Origin: Platycnemis pennipes
Taxonomy: Eukaryota; Arthropoda; Insecta; Odonata; Platycnemididae
DNA length: 64,000 nt
Direction: 5' to 3'
Assembly (NCBI GenBank): GCA_933228895.1
Contig: OW121855.1
Span: forward strand, 48,126,698-48,190,697
Shown: one piece after another, positions 1-10,000 of the stretch
How the letters are laid out: the number at the start of each line of letters is the position of its first letter
How positions within the stretch are numbered: the stretch's first letter is position 1
The notes under the pieces: generated by a model
The model's database searches: none
What the model was told of the DNA's origin: nothing
The model's input: the letters and a program-made list of their open reading frames with translations, nothing else
Made by a program: the position numbers and the translations under genes

Positions 1-343
1 CAGTGCACCAAAGACCAGCTTACAAACAATCATTGAATAATGTTCCTGCCATGCAGCCTATGTGGGCAAAGTAATGCATTTCCTCATCATCAGGGTCAAA
101 TTTGCTGCTTTTCACAGCATAGTGCTCATGAATGTTGAAATCTTGTAGAAACACTGGCTTGAAATACTTGTTCCAGCTAGTTTCAATTTTTTTGACTAAG
201 AGATCCCTCACCATCTGATCTCTGCAAAACCTAACCTTTGCTGACCACTTTTTCTATTCTCCGCTTCACTTGTTTTCCATTTTTTCTTCCCACAGCATCC
301 TATATATGACTTCAGCAATAACCAACAGTACACAAACTATAAC

Positions 344-512
344 CACCCCACACAGCACACAGAAAATTTATACCGTATAAAATATGCATAAATGGATTGG
401 TATAAATAGTAAATAATATTCCGTGGATTATTAGCATTAATTTGAATAATATGCGCGCACTGCAACGCACTGCAAATCGATGTCTTGCAAACAAGATCGA
501 CTTGGACCACCC
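344..512 (+). repeat. Fragment of the CCCACACAGCAC-ended family
   Basis: Starts with CCCACACAGCACACAG and continues ATTTATACCGTATAAA, then TTGGTATAAATAGTAAATAA, down to GCAAACAAGATCGACTTGG. The same order of blocks occurs at 5085-5290 inside the 1.63-kb element. The two copies diverge after the GACTTG block, so this is a 5'-end fragment or a short derivative. Confidence 0.7.
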
Positions 513-563
513 CTGTTCATCTTCCCGGGCAAACCATTGACTGCGTTCTGAGCCATCTCAAAG

Positions 564-648
564 CGCCTACTGGAAGTCGGAACTACTTTTTTATTTTTTA
601 AATATTTTTTTGACTACTGGAAGTCGGAACTATTTTTTTTATTTTATA
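564..648 (+). repeat. Two-copy tandem repeat of about 50 bp
   Basis: CTACTGGAAGTCGGAACTA followed by a T-rich run occurs twice in tandem, differing mainly in T-run length. It looks like a local replication-slippage duplication in non-coding sequence. Confidence 0.6.
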
Positions 649-2120
649 CATTTTTTGTAGCTCGTCTGTAATTGGTCGGGGAAGCGAACGTTTGTATTCA
701 AATTTGTAGCAATGCATTAGTCAAGTGTATTATAATCTTTGTTAGTCAACACGCAGTGTGTGGTGTGGTTGTGTGTTATTCGTGGTGTTTTAGTTCCTGA
801 TTGTGTTTTTAGTCGTTTACTGTAGGAGAAAGTGTATCAAGAATGTTTATGCGACTGCTGCTGAATCTCTATGGGGTTTCCTTCACATAGTGGTCACACT
901 GACCCCTCCTACTTACGGCATCTACTGCTATTTCAGTCATGCACTACCTCTTGAAGATGCTCAATGAATGGTAGATTACCACTACCCATGCTCTTCCTTG
1001 GGTTTTGAGCAAGGGTAAGCGATGGAAATGTACAGATAGTAGGTGATCCTACTCTCCATTTACCCTTCAGGGTGGGTAAAGGGAAGGTACTTGGCATGTA
1101 AGTCATGCGCAGTCAAGAAGGGTTCAGTGGGCGTAATGCTAAACCTCCCTTACACTCTAGGGTGGAGGTAAGCGGGGAGTAGCCGTGAGATTAATAGGGA
1201 GTGTAGGGTGGGTGCTACGTTAACACTTCTCTACCCTCCATGAACAGAAAATGGTAGGTAAAAGGCAGGTAGCTACACTTTATAGCATGTATAGCCATCC
1301 CAGTATACCCACCATGAAGGAAGTTATTTTTGCCAGGGTTTTCCCCTGAGAAAATCCATAGAAAAGTTGAGTGCATGTTATGCATGGTTAAAATAATGAT
1401 TTGTTTTTGTTTGTTCAGATTGTCACTTTGATCCATAATTGACATTTAGCACTTAAAATGTAGCATACATTATATATTGCTTTAAATGCATATACTGTGA
1501 GCACAAGCAGTAAGTTTCATCCATAGGTATTCCTAGGGATAAAACTGCAGTGTTACCGCATGAATGATATTTTTTTGGCATTAAACAATGGATGACCTTT
1601 ACATGACAATATGGTGAAGTGCTATTCTCTCACAAAAGGGTGTTTATGAGTTATTTTTTTAGGATTTAATCCTTATTACAAATCTATATTCTTGCTTGAG
1701 CACCATGCCCTAATTCACATCTATGTACCACATCTGTATCAATACTCTCAATCATCCTTTTAAGTTTATTTAAATTTACACTTAACATACAACTTATGCT
1801 GGTTGGGAATAAATGAGACCAAAGGAGCTGTAAGAAAGATAGTACTGTGTTGGCATCCTCTCAAATTGCTATGAATATGAATGGAAAAATGGGAGCCGCA
1901 TAATACTTAACAATGAGCATGAATTATTCATGAGTCATGAAACAAAAGCCAAAAGCTTGTAGTCCACTGAGCTAAACTTGGCATTGTTATATCTCCATTT
2001 CACATCTCTACAAGCTTGCAGCTGGTTCTTTCTTTTAACCCAGTCTTTGTCTGTCTCCCGTCAACACCATAATTGTTCCAAACTGCTCCAGGAAAAACCT
2101 TGCAGGTTACATATGTAAGC

Positions 2121-2162
2121 CTCGATACTATACATATACGTGTATATATGTATAGTATTGAG
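2121..2162. repeat. Near-perfect 42-bp palindrome
   Basis: CTCGATACTATACATATA and its reverse complement (one mismatch) abut with almost no loop. It lies near the centre of the fold-back element and may be part of its axis region. Confidence 0.75.
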
Positions 2163-3118
2163 ATGATATGCTTTGATTATCATTCCCAGCAAAAATAACC
2201 TTCATGGTGGTTAGTCAGGGTGTACAGGGATGTTAGTATGTATATTGTGAAGTGTAGTTATATGCCCTTTACCCACCCTTTACAGTTCGTGGGGGGTAGA
2301 GGAGAGGTAACTTAGCACCTGGCCTACACTCGCTGATCCTCTCTAAGCTTTGCCCCACTTACCTCGGCCCTACTACCTACTGCAGAGGGCAAGGGAAGTG
2401 TAGCATTACAACTGCTGTAACCATGCTTGACTGTTGACATATTACATGCTGATTATCTTCCCTCTGAAGAGTAAAGAGGGGGTAGGCATACCTCCTATTT
2501 TTATGTTTCCACCTCCTACTCTCACTCAATTCCCAAGGAAAGGTATGGAAGTGGTAATTCACTCTGTGACATTGAGGTGCAGGAGAAATGTTGGGCTATT
2601 GATCACCTACCATTCATCGGGCATAATAAAGAAGTAGTGCATGACTGAAACAGGATGGGTCCATGCTCTGTGAAAACACCATAGAGATTCAACAGTCCAC
2701 CAAGCAAGCACGTGTGGTTGGGATGGTGAGGGATGTCTTTGTTAAAAATTTGATACTAGCTGGAACAAATATTTAAATCCAGTATTGCTACAAGATTTCA
2801 ACATTCACGAGCACTATGCTGTGAAAAGCAACAAGTTTGACCCTGAAGATGAGGAAAGGTGCTACTTTGCACACATAGTCCGCATGGCAGGTACAACTGC
2901 ATCATTATTTCATGATTGTCTGTTAGCTTGTTTTGTGTGCACTGCTTAGCAAATAGCCTAGTAACTGCATAGTTTTGTTTTATGCAAAGATTATACGCTC
3001 GTTTTGGATTTACTGCTAAATGATGGAATTACTGTATCAAATTATAACACACAAAAGAATTTGTTCTGAAAAGGTGTACCAAAATTTTCGTCAGTTGGGA
3101 GGTAGCGGGACTACTTAG

Positions 3119-3330
3119 GCCATATCTAAAGACACAATGGCCTAATGAGGACAATCGTTGAGGGAAAAGTGAATGGGAAGAGTGGAAAAGACAGGTCTCA
3201 TATGAGATGTATGGAGCAAGTTGTGAAGGATGTAAAAGAGAAGAGTTACATCAATATAAAGAGAATTTAGAAGAATTGAGTTGAGAGCTGCATCAATCCA
3301 ATCCTTTGATTGTTGACCGATGATGTTGAT
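3119..3330 (+). pseudogene. RTE-like LINE, 5'-truncated 3' end (copy 1)
   Basis: Translates with one stop and later decay as GHI*RHNGLMRTIVEGKVNG, then MEQVVKDVKEKSYINIKR. This is the C-terminal tail after the reverse transcriptase found in many invertebrate RTE-like LINEs (GHxLRHxxL...EGKxxGKxxRGRPRxxY). It ends with the short 3' UTR GATTGTTGACCGATGATG, shared with copies near 20.6 and 58.7 kb. Dead copy. Confidence 0.75.
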
Positions 3331-4561
3331 GGAAGGTAAATAATTATCCACAATTTCCACTGGCAACATGTCCTCGACCTTGCCCTGGGGACAAGGATTT
3401 ATCTCATTTTAGTCAAGAGGAAGAAGCTTGAGTTTCTTCTTATACACTTCCAAAAATGAATAAAATTTTTTTAAAGAGCTTTGGTGTTTTATTAAAATTG
3501 TCTCAGTTTTATTCCTGAAATACCTGAGAATATCATATCACTATACTGATTATCAAGCAAACATACTAGAGAAGAAACAGATTGCAAGACATATCACCAC
3601 CCTACCACTCCCCTGTGCTTCAGGGTAACGAGTGATACCTTCAAACACCAAAGCCAAACCTTAGTGAATGAAAGGTACATATACTGCAGCCCTACCAATC
3701 ACTTACACTTCACAGGCGTGAGTGCTACCTTCCACCACCCAAGGCCCTATAGCCCCAGGCAGAGGTGGATGGGCTGCAGCAAGGGCTTCCCTACAGCTGC
3801 TCTACTGGTCCCCTACCTTCGGATGTTCTACATTACCATCACACTACTGCCACTCACCTCACACTGCCATACACCTACAGCCTGTTGTGTCATGTTCTTT
3901 CCATCTACCTACACTTTATTTTTGCCAGGGATGCCATGTGATGCAGTAAAAATATGAAAAATTCATGAGAAGGTATGTATTTCAAAATTAAATTCAGCCA
4001 AAGATTGCCATCCATTCTTAGAGTGTTCGAGGGCTTCAGTGAAAGCAAAAGCACATTAATAGCTACATACAGTCATTTGTTGTAATGACTGACAAAATTA
4101 TTTTAAAATTTGTCGTCAGTATTTGTCGAACAGCCATTCAGGTCATTTACATTGATCGTGCTAATTAGAGTTTTTTTTATGGCCTTCATTGTCCAATTAT
4201 GGTTGATTGTCATACCATATTGTTGATGGGAAAATGTATAAAATTGATGGTTTCAGGCATTACTTTATGGAATTTACTTTTCTGCATGATGAATGATAGA
4301 ATAAACTTTGATTTCCACAATTATATATCATACTACTACGACCATGGTTTCGACGATTAACGTCATCATCAAGATAATGCGGACCATTCATCATGCGGGA
4401 AAATGTATATTTTTATACTGTGATTTGAGGAGACAAAAGATCCAGTAGGCTTTAGACACTTGAATCTCCCTTAGCATACTTAACATGGCTTCAGCATGTG
4501 TGCCCACTTGCTGAACCTGGAAACCAGGGCCTCCAGGCAGGAGCCTAGCCCCAATGGGCTG

Positions 4562-4812
4562 ATTCCCCTAGTGGTTGAGCATGGATGATGAACTGAGGAT
4601 GGCATCAGGTCTCAAAATTGTCTGTTGTCGACTTTGCTAATTACCACGTCATACCCTCATATAATTCAGTTTTTCACAATATTCCACTCTCTGCTACTCA
4701 TTATCACTGTTTATGACAGCACCAGGAGTATGTAATATTTGGTGCAAGGTAAAAAATTGATTTTGAATCACTTTTGCTATGAAAATGGATAGATTATGGT
4801 TTAAAATTATCC
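4562..4812. repeat. Tandem duplication, copy 1 (intact, empty site)
   Basis: The block from ATGGATGATGAACTGAGGAT through ACCCTCATATAATTCAG to GATTATGGTTTAAAATT is repeated at 4862-4947 plus 6577-6760, where it is split by the 1.63-kb element. Copy 1 therefore preserves the pre-insertion sequence. Between the copies lies short CATCCCTA/TCCCCTAGCGG junk (4813-4862). Confidence 0.85.
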
Positions 4813-5410
4813 CCTAGCGGTTGAACATCCCTAGCATCCCTATCCCTAACATCCCTATCCCCTAGCGGTTGAACATGGATGATGAACTGAGGATGGCATC
4901 AGGTCTCAAAATTGTCTGTTGTCGACTTGGCTAATTACCACTTCATACCCACACAGCACACACAAAAGCGTATACATATACACAGTATCTACATAAGGTC
5001 TACTGTATATTTATCTGTAATAGGAGACGGTTTACTTGGTGTATATATTTACGAGGGGTCTACGGTATATGCAACCCTTCCTCACACATCACACAGAAAA
5101 TTTATACCATATGAAGGCAGTATAAATTGATTGGTATAAATAGTAAATAATATTCCGTCGATTATTAGCATTTAATTTTAATAATATGCTCGCACTGCAA
5201 ATACTATGTAAACATTATAAGAGGCGCATGATATGTTCATATTTTTTTAATAGACTACAATCGATGTCTTGCAAACAAGATCGACTTGAACCATCTCGAA
5301 AATCAAAATGGCAGTCATGTTAATGAGCAGGAAGCGTGAGAAAGAACTAGCTCCTCCAATATTTACGTGTTCTGGCAATTTGTGATCGTAGAAGCTTAAT
5401 TTTAATTCTA

Positions 5411-5681
5411 ATGGACAGTAAGTTACGGTGAGTACCTAAATGATTGTTATGACCAGTGATTGCGTTGAAGATTATTTACGAATTCGTCATTTTTTTCATC
5501 TGCCTTCCATGTTGATTTTTTTAATTGACTCTATTTATCATGTTTCAGGCACATACAGTCTTTAACAAATTGGGACATTAGGAATGATCCAACGACAATT
5601 CAGATCATCATTCAACTATTTGAGAAACGTGAAAAGTTTTGTGTGTGTTATGACAGTGCAGTGACTTTCGATGATATTTGA
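5411..5681 (+). CDS. Two-exon mini-ORF (49 aa) inside the 1.63-kb transposon
   Basis: ATG at 5411 gives MDSKLR, where the Arg codon is split by a GTGAGTA donor (5428) and a tttatcatgtttcag acceptor (ending 5548). The 121-bp intron contains an immediate in-frame stop if unspliced. Exon 2 continues HIQSLTNWDIRNDPTT, then IQLFEKREKF and CVCYDSAVTFDDI, with a stop at 5679-5681. An AATAAA signal follows at 5961-5966. An upstream 25-codon ORF (ATG 5308, MAVMLMSRKREKELAPP) lies in the putative leader. No family recognised. It could be a captured host gene fragment or the remnant of the element's own gene; coding status is inferred from splice geometry only. Confidence 0.4.
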
Positions 5682-5775
5682 ACGAACCAACTGTTGGAAA
5701 AATATAGTTTCAATTTTTAGAAGAGTGTTGTTTTTTTAAAAGACAGCAGGTTTTTGTGCACCCAGATAAAACAAT

Positions 5776-6130
5776 TGGTAGATGTGAGCTTAAGGGTATC
5801 GAACTTCAAACACTTATCCCGCCAAAACGGTGTTCACATGCAATGTAGTTTGATATTGGTGATTGTCGCACTGGCTGTTCTTGAGGTCATGCCTTATGTA
5901 TTGGAATGTTATGTGTTACAATTTCTAGTGAATGCAATGATTGAAAATGGAAATAGTGTCAATAAATGTAATTAATTTTATTTAGAAACACGTTTTTGTT
6001 TGTAATCTTCTTAACTCGTATAAATGTGTTATTGAGATTGTGAATTCGCAATGTGACATCAAGAAACGGCAGACGTGCACGAATTTTGCATGGTATGAGT
6101 CTGTGTATAGTTAACGTGTGCCAAATCATT
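5776..6130 (+). repeat. Internal segment shared with the inverted copy near 8.3-8.6 kb
   Basis: This block, from GTAGATGTGAGCTTAAGGG to GTGTGCCAAATCAT, recurs in reverse orientation at 8272-8639 with about 90% identity by eye. A 50-60 codon open stretch (MQCSLILVIVALAVLEVMPY) is preserved in both, but it lies after the mini-ORF stop and around the AATAAA signal. It is therefore probably non-coding. Confidence 0.85.
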
Positions 6131-6853
6131 CCTTCCGATTTTAACTCTGTGTCACAAATTTTCTAGTTAGTAACCAAAGTTTTTTCTAAATGAAGTGTTT
6201 TCAAAAGCTATTAATTTAATAGGCAAATCTAAAAAAGATGTACTCTTGGTCTTATTTGTGGCATTGGATTTTATTTATCCAGAGAATTAGATATAAAATT
6301 GAAAAAATAACTACACTGGAGGATTTAGATGTGGCTACAAAATAAGGAAATAAAAAGGTATGCATACTGTATACGGCATCCATTTTCCATACATCTACAG
6401 TATATGTTGTGTAGAGGACATTTGCATCTTTGGTAGATGCACCGTAGAGCTAGTGTTGATGCCTTGTAAATATATACTAAAGGTCTACGCACCCACCTAA
6501 ACCTCTACTGTATACCTATGGTATATGTATATCATCCATACACCCAGGCTCTACGGCTGAGTATGTGCTGTGTGGGTACCCTCATATAATTCAGTTTTTC
6601 ACAATATTCCACTCTTTGCTACTCAGTATTCACTGTTTCATGACATGACATTCAATGACAGCACCAGAAGTATGTAATATTTGGTGCAAGGTAAAAAATT
6701 AATTTTGAATCACTTTTACTACAAAAATCGATAGATTATGGTTTAAAATTGTCCATAATTATGTCAAGATATTAGTTAGGGCTTCATTATATGCTAAGTA
6801 TGCTTTACCAGTAGGATTTAGATGGTAGGGTTCCTATTAGGAGAATTTCTTAC

Positions 6854-7027
6854 CTGAAAACAGTGGATAGAGGGGGGACCTTAAATGAGAGATAGGGACG
6901 GACCATTGTGAAGGTGGAAGGTATGGTCCAACGATTTCTATTGCCTTTTCCTTCAGTAACCCTAGCTATCAATCCATCCCTCCTGTGGACTAGTGCATCT
7001 GCTCCCAAGGATCTTCTCTTGCACCTT
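6854..7027 (-). CDS. IRAG1: IRAG-like gene, exon 10 (last one seen)
   Basis: A 174-bp exon: one base, 57 codons, two bases. The acceptor is excellent (tttttatatgtatttcag) and the donor is CAG|GTAAGAAAT. The only open phase is the one dictated by exon 9: RCKRRSLGADALVHRRDGLI, then ARVTEGKGNRNRWTIPSTFT and MVRPYLSFKVPPLSTVF. It has basic ends and is not recognised from the family. The downstream exon should begin with the third base of a split codon; none was identified between 1 and 6853, so the gene continues past the window or through repeats. Confidence 0.72.
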
Positions 7028-10000
7028 CTGAAATACATATAAAAATTGTGTATGATTACTTTCATTAATATAGAAAAATCCCATCATCTTTTGCTAGCAG
7101 AGAATTCTGCAGAAAAACCTATTAAATGTTTAGATGACCAAGTGATTGCAAGAAATTTGACCAAGGAGTTGAATTTGATAATCAATTTGCTACGTAACCA
7201 GAAAATATATGGAAAGATAAATATGTATTTAATAAAAAAACTTAAGGAATAGAATTTCTCAAAATAATGAAGACCAGAGCAGCCTTAGTAGTGGAAAGAC
7301 ATTAACCAGAATCAGTGACAAATTGATAAATTGAGTAGTATCAAGACAAGAAATTTGCATAGTACCTATGATCAGTGGCGTAGCCAGGATGTTCTCCAGG
7401 AGGGGGGGGGGGGAGGGGAGGGGGCAAAAATAAGTTAACGTTCCATAACACAAGTTTGTTTTTGCCTCTTCATGAAAAATTTTAAGATTTCTCAATACAA
7501 TTTGTATTTATTATATTTCTCCCTCTTGTTGAATTTCAATGGGCACCTTCAGCTAGTTGACCTCTAATTTTTCATTTGACTAATGAGCCAGTGGGGGGGG
7601 GGGGGGGGGAGAGGGGGCGAGCACCCCACCCTGCCTCATCGTGGCTACTCCCATGCCTATGATGTTTGTAGGAAAACTGCTTTGGTGACTGAACAAAAGT
7701 TCACTCATTATGAAGAACTAATGTTTGGTACCTTGTGTAAAAATGCTTAGGAAAGTGAGGTAAAGAATTTGATAAGAAGCACTGTATTGTAAGGTAATTA
7801 AATATGAAGTTGAATATGAGCAGGGATAGAAATACTAAATAACCCACACAGCACAAAGGGAATAATACGCACATTATGTTCAAATATTATGCACTAAATA
7901 TATCATGGCAGTGGTATAATGTGTGCATAAAATGTACATGAACTGTCTATATAAATGGGCTTATGTCTGCATAACGACCTCTTTTATGTGCATAATATGC
8001 AGAATCTAGACGATGACTGTAATAGTACGTTTCATAATACTTGAATATTTTGTGCATATTATTTAATATTATATATCGCGTGCATAGTACTGTAATCACA
8101 TATTATTTAATCTATTGCGCATTTTATTAGGTTCATTATATATCTAGTTAGACCATGAATCCATGTCAAACAATTTACAGAAAACTAAGGACATACTTCT
8201 TTGCAGAATAGGCACTGGCACTGGCCATAGGAACTGGCATGATCTCGGATCAGATAAGGCAGATCACGTAATTTGATACGGCATGATTTGGCACACGCTA
8301 ACTATACACAGACTTATACCGTGCAAAATTTGTGCACGTCTGCCGTTTATTGATGTCACATAGAGAATTCACAATTTCAATAACACATTTATACGAGTTA
8401 AGAAGATTACAAACAAAAACGTGTTTCTTAATAAAATTAATTACATTTATTGACACTATTTCCATTTTCAATCATTGCATTCACTAGACATTGTAACACA
8501 CAATATTCCAATACATAAGGCATGACCTCAAGAACAGCCAGTGCGACAATCACCAATATCAAACTACATTGCATGTGAACACCGTTTTGGTGGGATAAGT
8601 GTTTGAAGTTCGATACCCTTAAGCTCACATCTACTTACATCTCACATCTACCCTTAAGCTCACAGTTCATTAATGAACTTTTGAGAAGTGGACATAAAGA
8701 AGGATGAAGAAGGTAAGATGAGGATGTGACGAAGTAGTGTTAGGAAGGACAGGGGAGGGAGAAATTTGGTGAATGAAGTTATGAGAGGGTAGAATAGATG
8801 GGTCGAGTAGGTAATAATTTGGCAGGGTATAGAGAGGAAGAGAAATACTAGAATGGAGTCCAACTTCAAGAGTTAGCTAAAACATGTCTAAATACATAAG
8901 AAATGGATCATTGAAAATCAGATAAATTCTTGTTTAATTAATCCTTGTTACTCTTACTCTTTGATCAACCATAGTAAATTGTGCAAGTTTCTCCCCTGGA
9001 ACATAGATTTCCTCGAGAGGAAACTGTTCCACCAGAAAAATGACTGTTCCTTGGAGGAACCAGCCAGTTACAGAGAGGAAACATTCCAAAAATGTAGATA
9101 ATTCCATTGGAACAAACCTGCTTATTTAAATCTAAGTCATTCACTATATTTGTTCAACTAGCATGATTTTAAATTTGCTGGTCAGATTCAAATTAGTGGA
9201 TGAGCTGGTTCAATGACATAAAACATTACAATGCGAGAACCTATTTTAATTAGAATATATATATCATTTTAATTTTTTTGTACTCTTTATTTATTAAGAT
9301 CAATATTCTCTCTACCAAGAGGATAATTGTTGCAGATTTTCATCAAGCAAACCTAAGAAATGAAATTGTTTCCTTACCTGGAGTCATCATTGGAGATTGG
9401 AAGAGAATTAAGGGCATAGCCAATTCCAGGTTCTACCATTGAAGGATCTAAATTATCCCAAGAAGAAGCACCAGGTTCTGACACATCATCACCCAATTGT
9501 GTTTCATCTTCTTCCTCCCCGGGAGGAGTCACTGACCAGCTGGGCTTTTCTGGAGATTCCAATGGCAAGCAGTTTCCATAACTTAAAATCTGGGAGGCAA
9601 ACGATTCCCTGGAATTATATCACCATGAAAGTATCAACTTTTTTCAAGAGAATTTACCAAATCCAAATCAAAATACCAGAACAGGGATGTTGCTTCAGTT
9701 TTCTTAGAGGTGCCATGTGTTTTTAAGGAAATCAACATCCATGTCTGAAACCTCAAGTCATGTGATCGAGCAAGATATGTATTAATTATCAAAGTCACAC
9801 CTCAATTTTTTTTCTTTGGTCATTTGTGATTATCTTTTACATAAAACTCCATAAATCAGATGATGGGGAGGAATGTTGCTCTCTGGAGAATTTTCCCTCC
9901 CTTGTCATCATGCACAATAAGCTGATTATAATTTTATGGAACAAGGGCTGAAATAATTGATTCCCTTTGGTATAAAATGCAACTCACCTTCTTCTCTCAT

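Larger units (their letters stand above)
20..2950. mobile_element. Large fold-back (long inverted repeat) element
   Basis: Two diverged arms face each other. One pair is 838-1015 against 2500-2705 (shared GAATCTCTATGG, TTTCAGTCATGCACTAC, GAATGGTAG and CTTCCTTGGG in inverted order). The other is 20-214 against 2745-2950. The outer arms carry the same coding-like block, LLQDFNIHEHYAVKS then KFDPxDEE and YFAHI, on opposite strands, with stops in the right arm. The left arm is interrupted at about 224-838 by other sequence, including a CCCACACAGCAC-family fragment. Arm identity looks like 70-80% by eye. Outer termini are not visible (the left may lie before base 1). No transposase recognised. Confidence 0.6.
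4948..6576 (+). mobile_element. 1.63-kb DNA transposon with CCCACACAGCAC terminal inverted repeats and TA duplication
   Basis: Left end CCCACACAGCACACAC; right end is the reverse complement of CCCACACAGCACATAC. TA flanks both ends, and the empty copy at about 4652 reads CATACCCTC, confirming insertion at one TA. Subterminal regions are full of TATAC/GTCTAC-type short repeats. The middle (about 5250-6130) looks like gene-derived sequence with a spliceable ORF and an AATAAA signal. No transposase was found, so it is non-autonomous. TA duplication would fit Tc1/mariner-like or related groups, but the termini are not ones I recognise. Confidence 0.8.
4862..6760. repeat. Tandem duplication, copy 2 (interrupted by transposon)
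   Basis: The same sequence as 4562-4812, with the 4948-6576 element inserted after ...CACTTCATA. The right part resumes at TACCCTCATATAATTCAG. It differs from copy 1 by a few substitutions and a small insertion near 6640. The arrangement implies duplication first and transposition second. Confidence 0.85.

Noticed and set aside
5754..5975. Conserved 60-73 codon frame found twice (also 8437-8628 minus)
   Set aside because: It is repeated because the transposon interior is repeated. It lies after the mini-ORF stop around the AATAAA signal, so it is likelier 3' UTR.
8660..8869. Membrane-anchor exon of the IRAG-like gene
   Set aside because: The hydrophobic minus frame has no acceptor in the right phase and lies between exons 9 and 10, which already join in phase.
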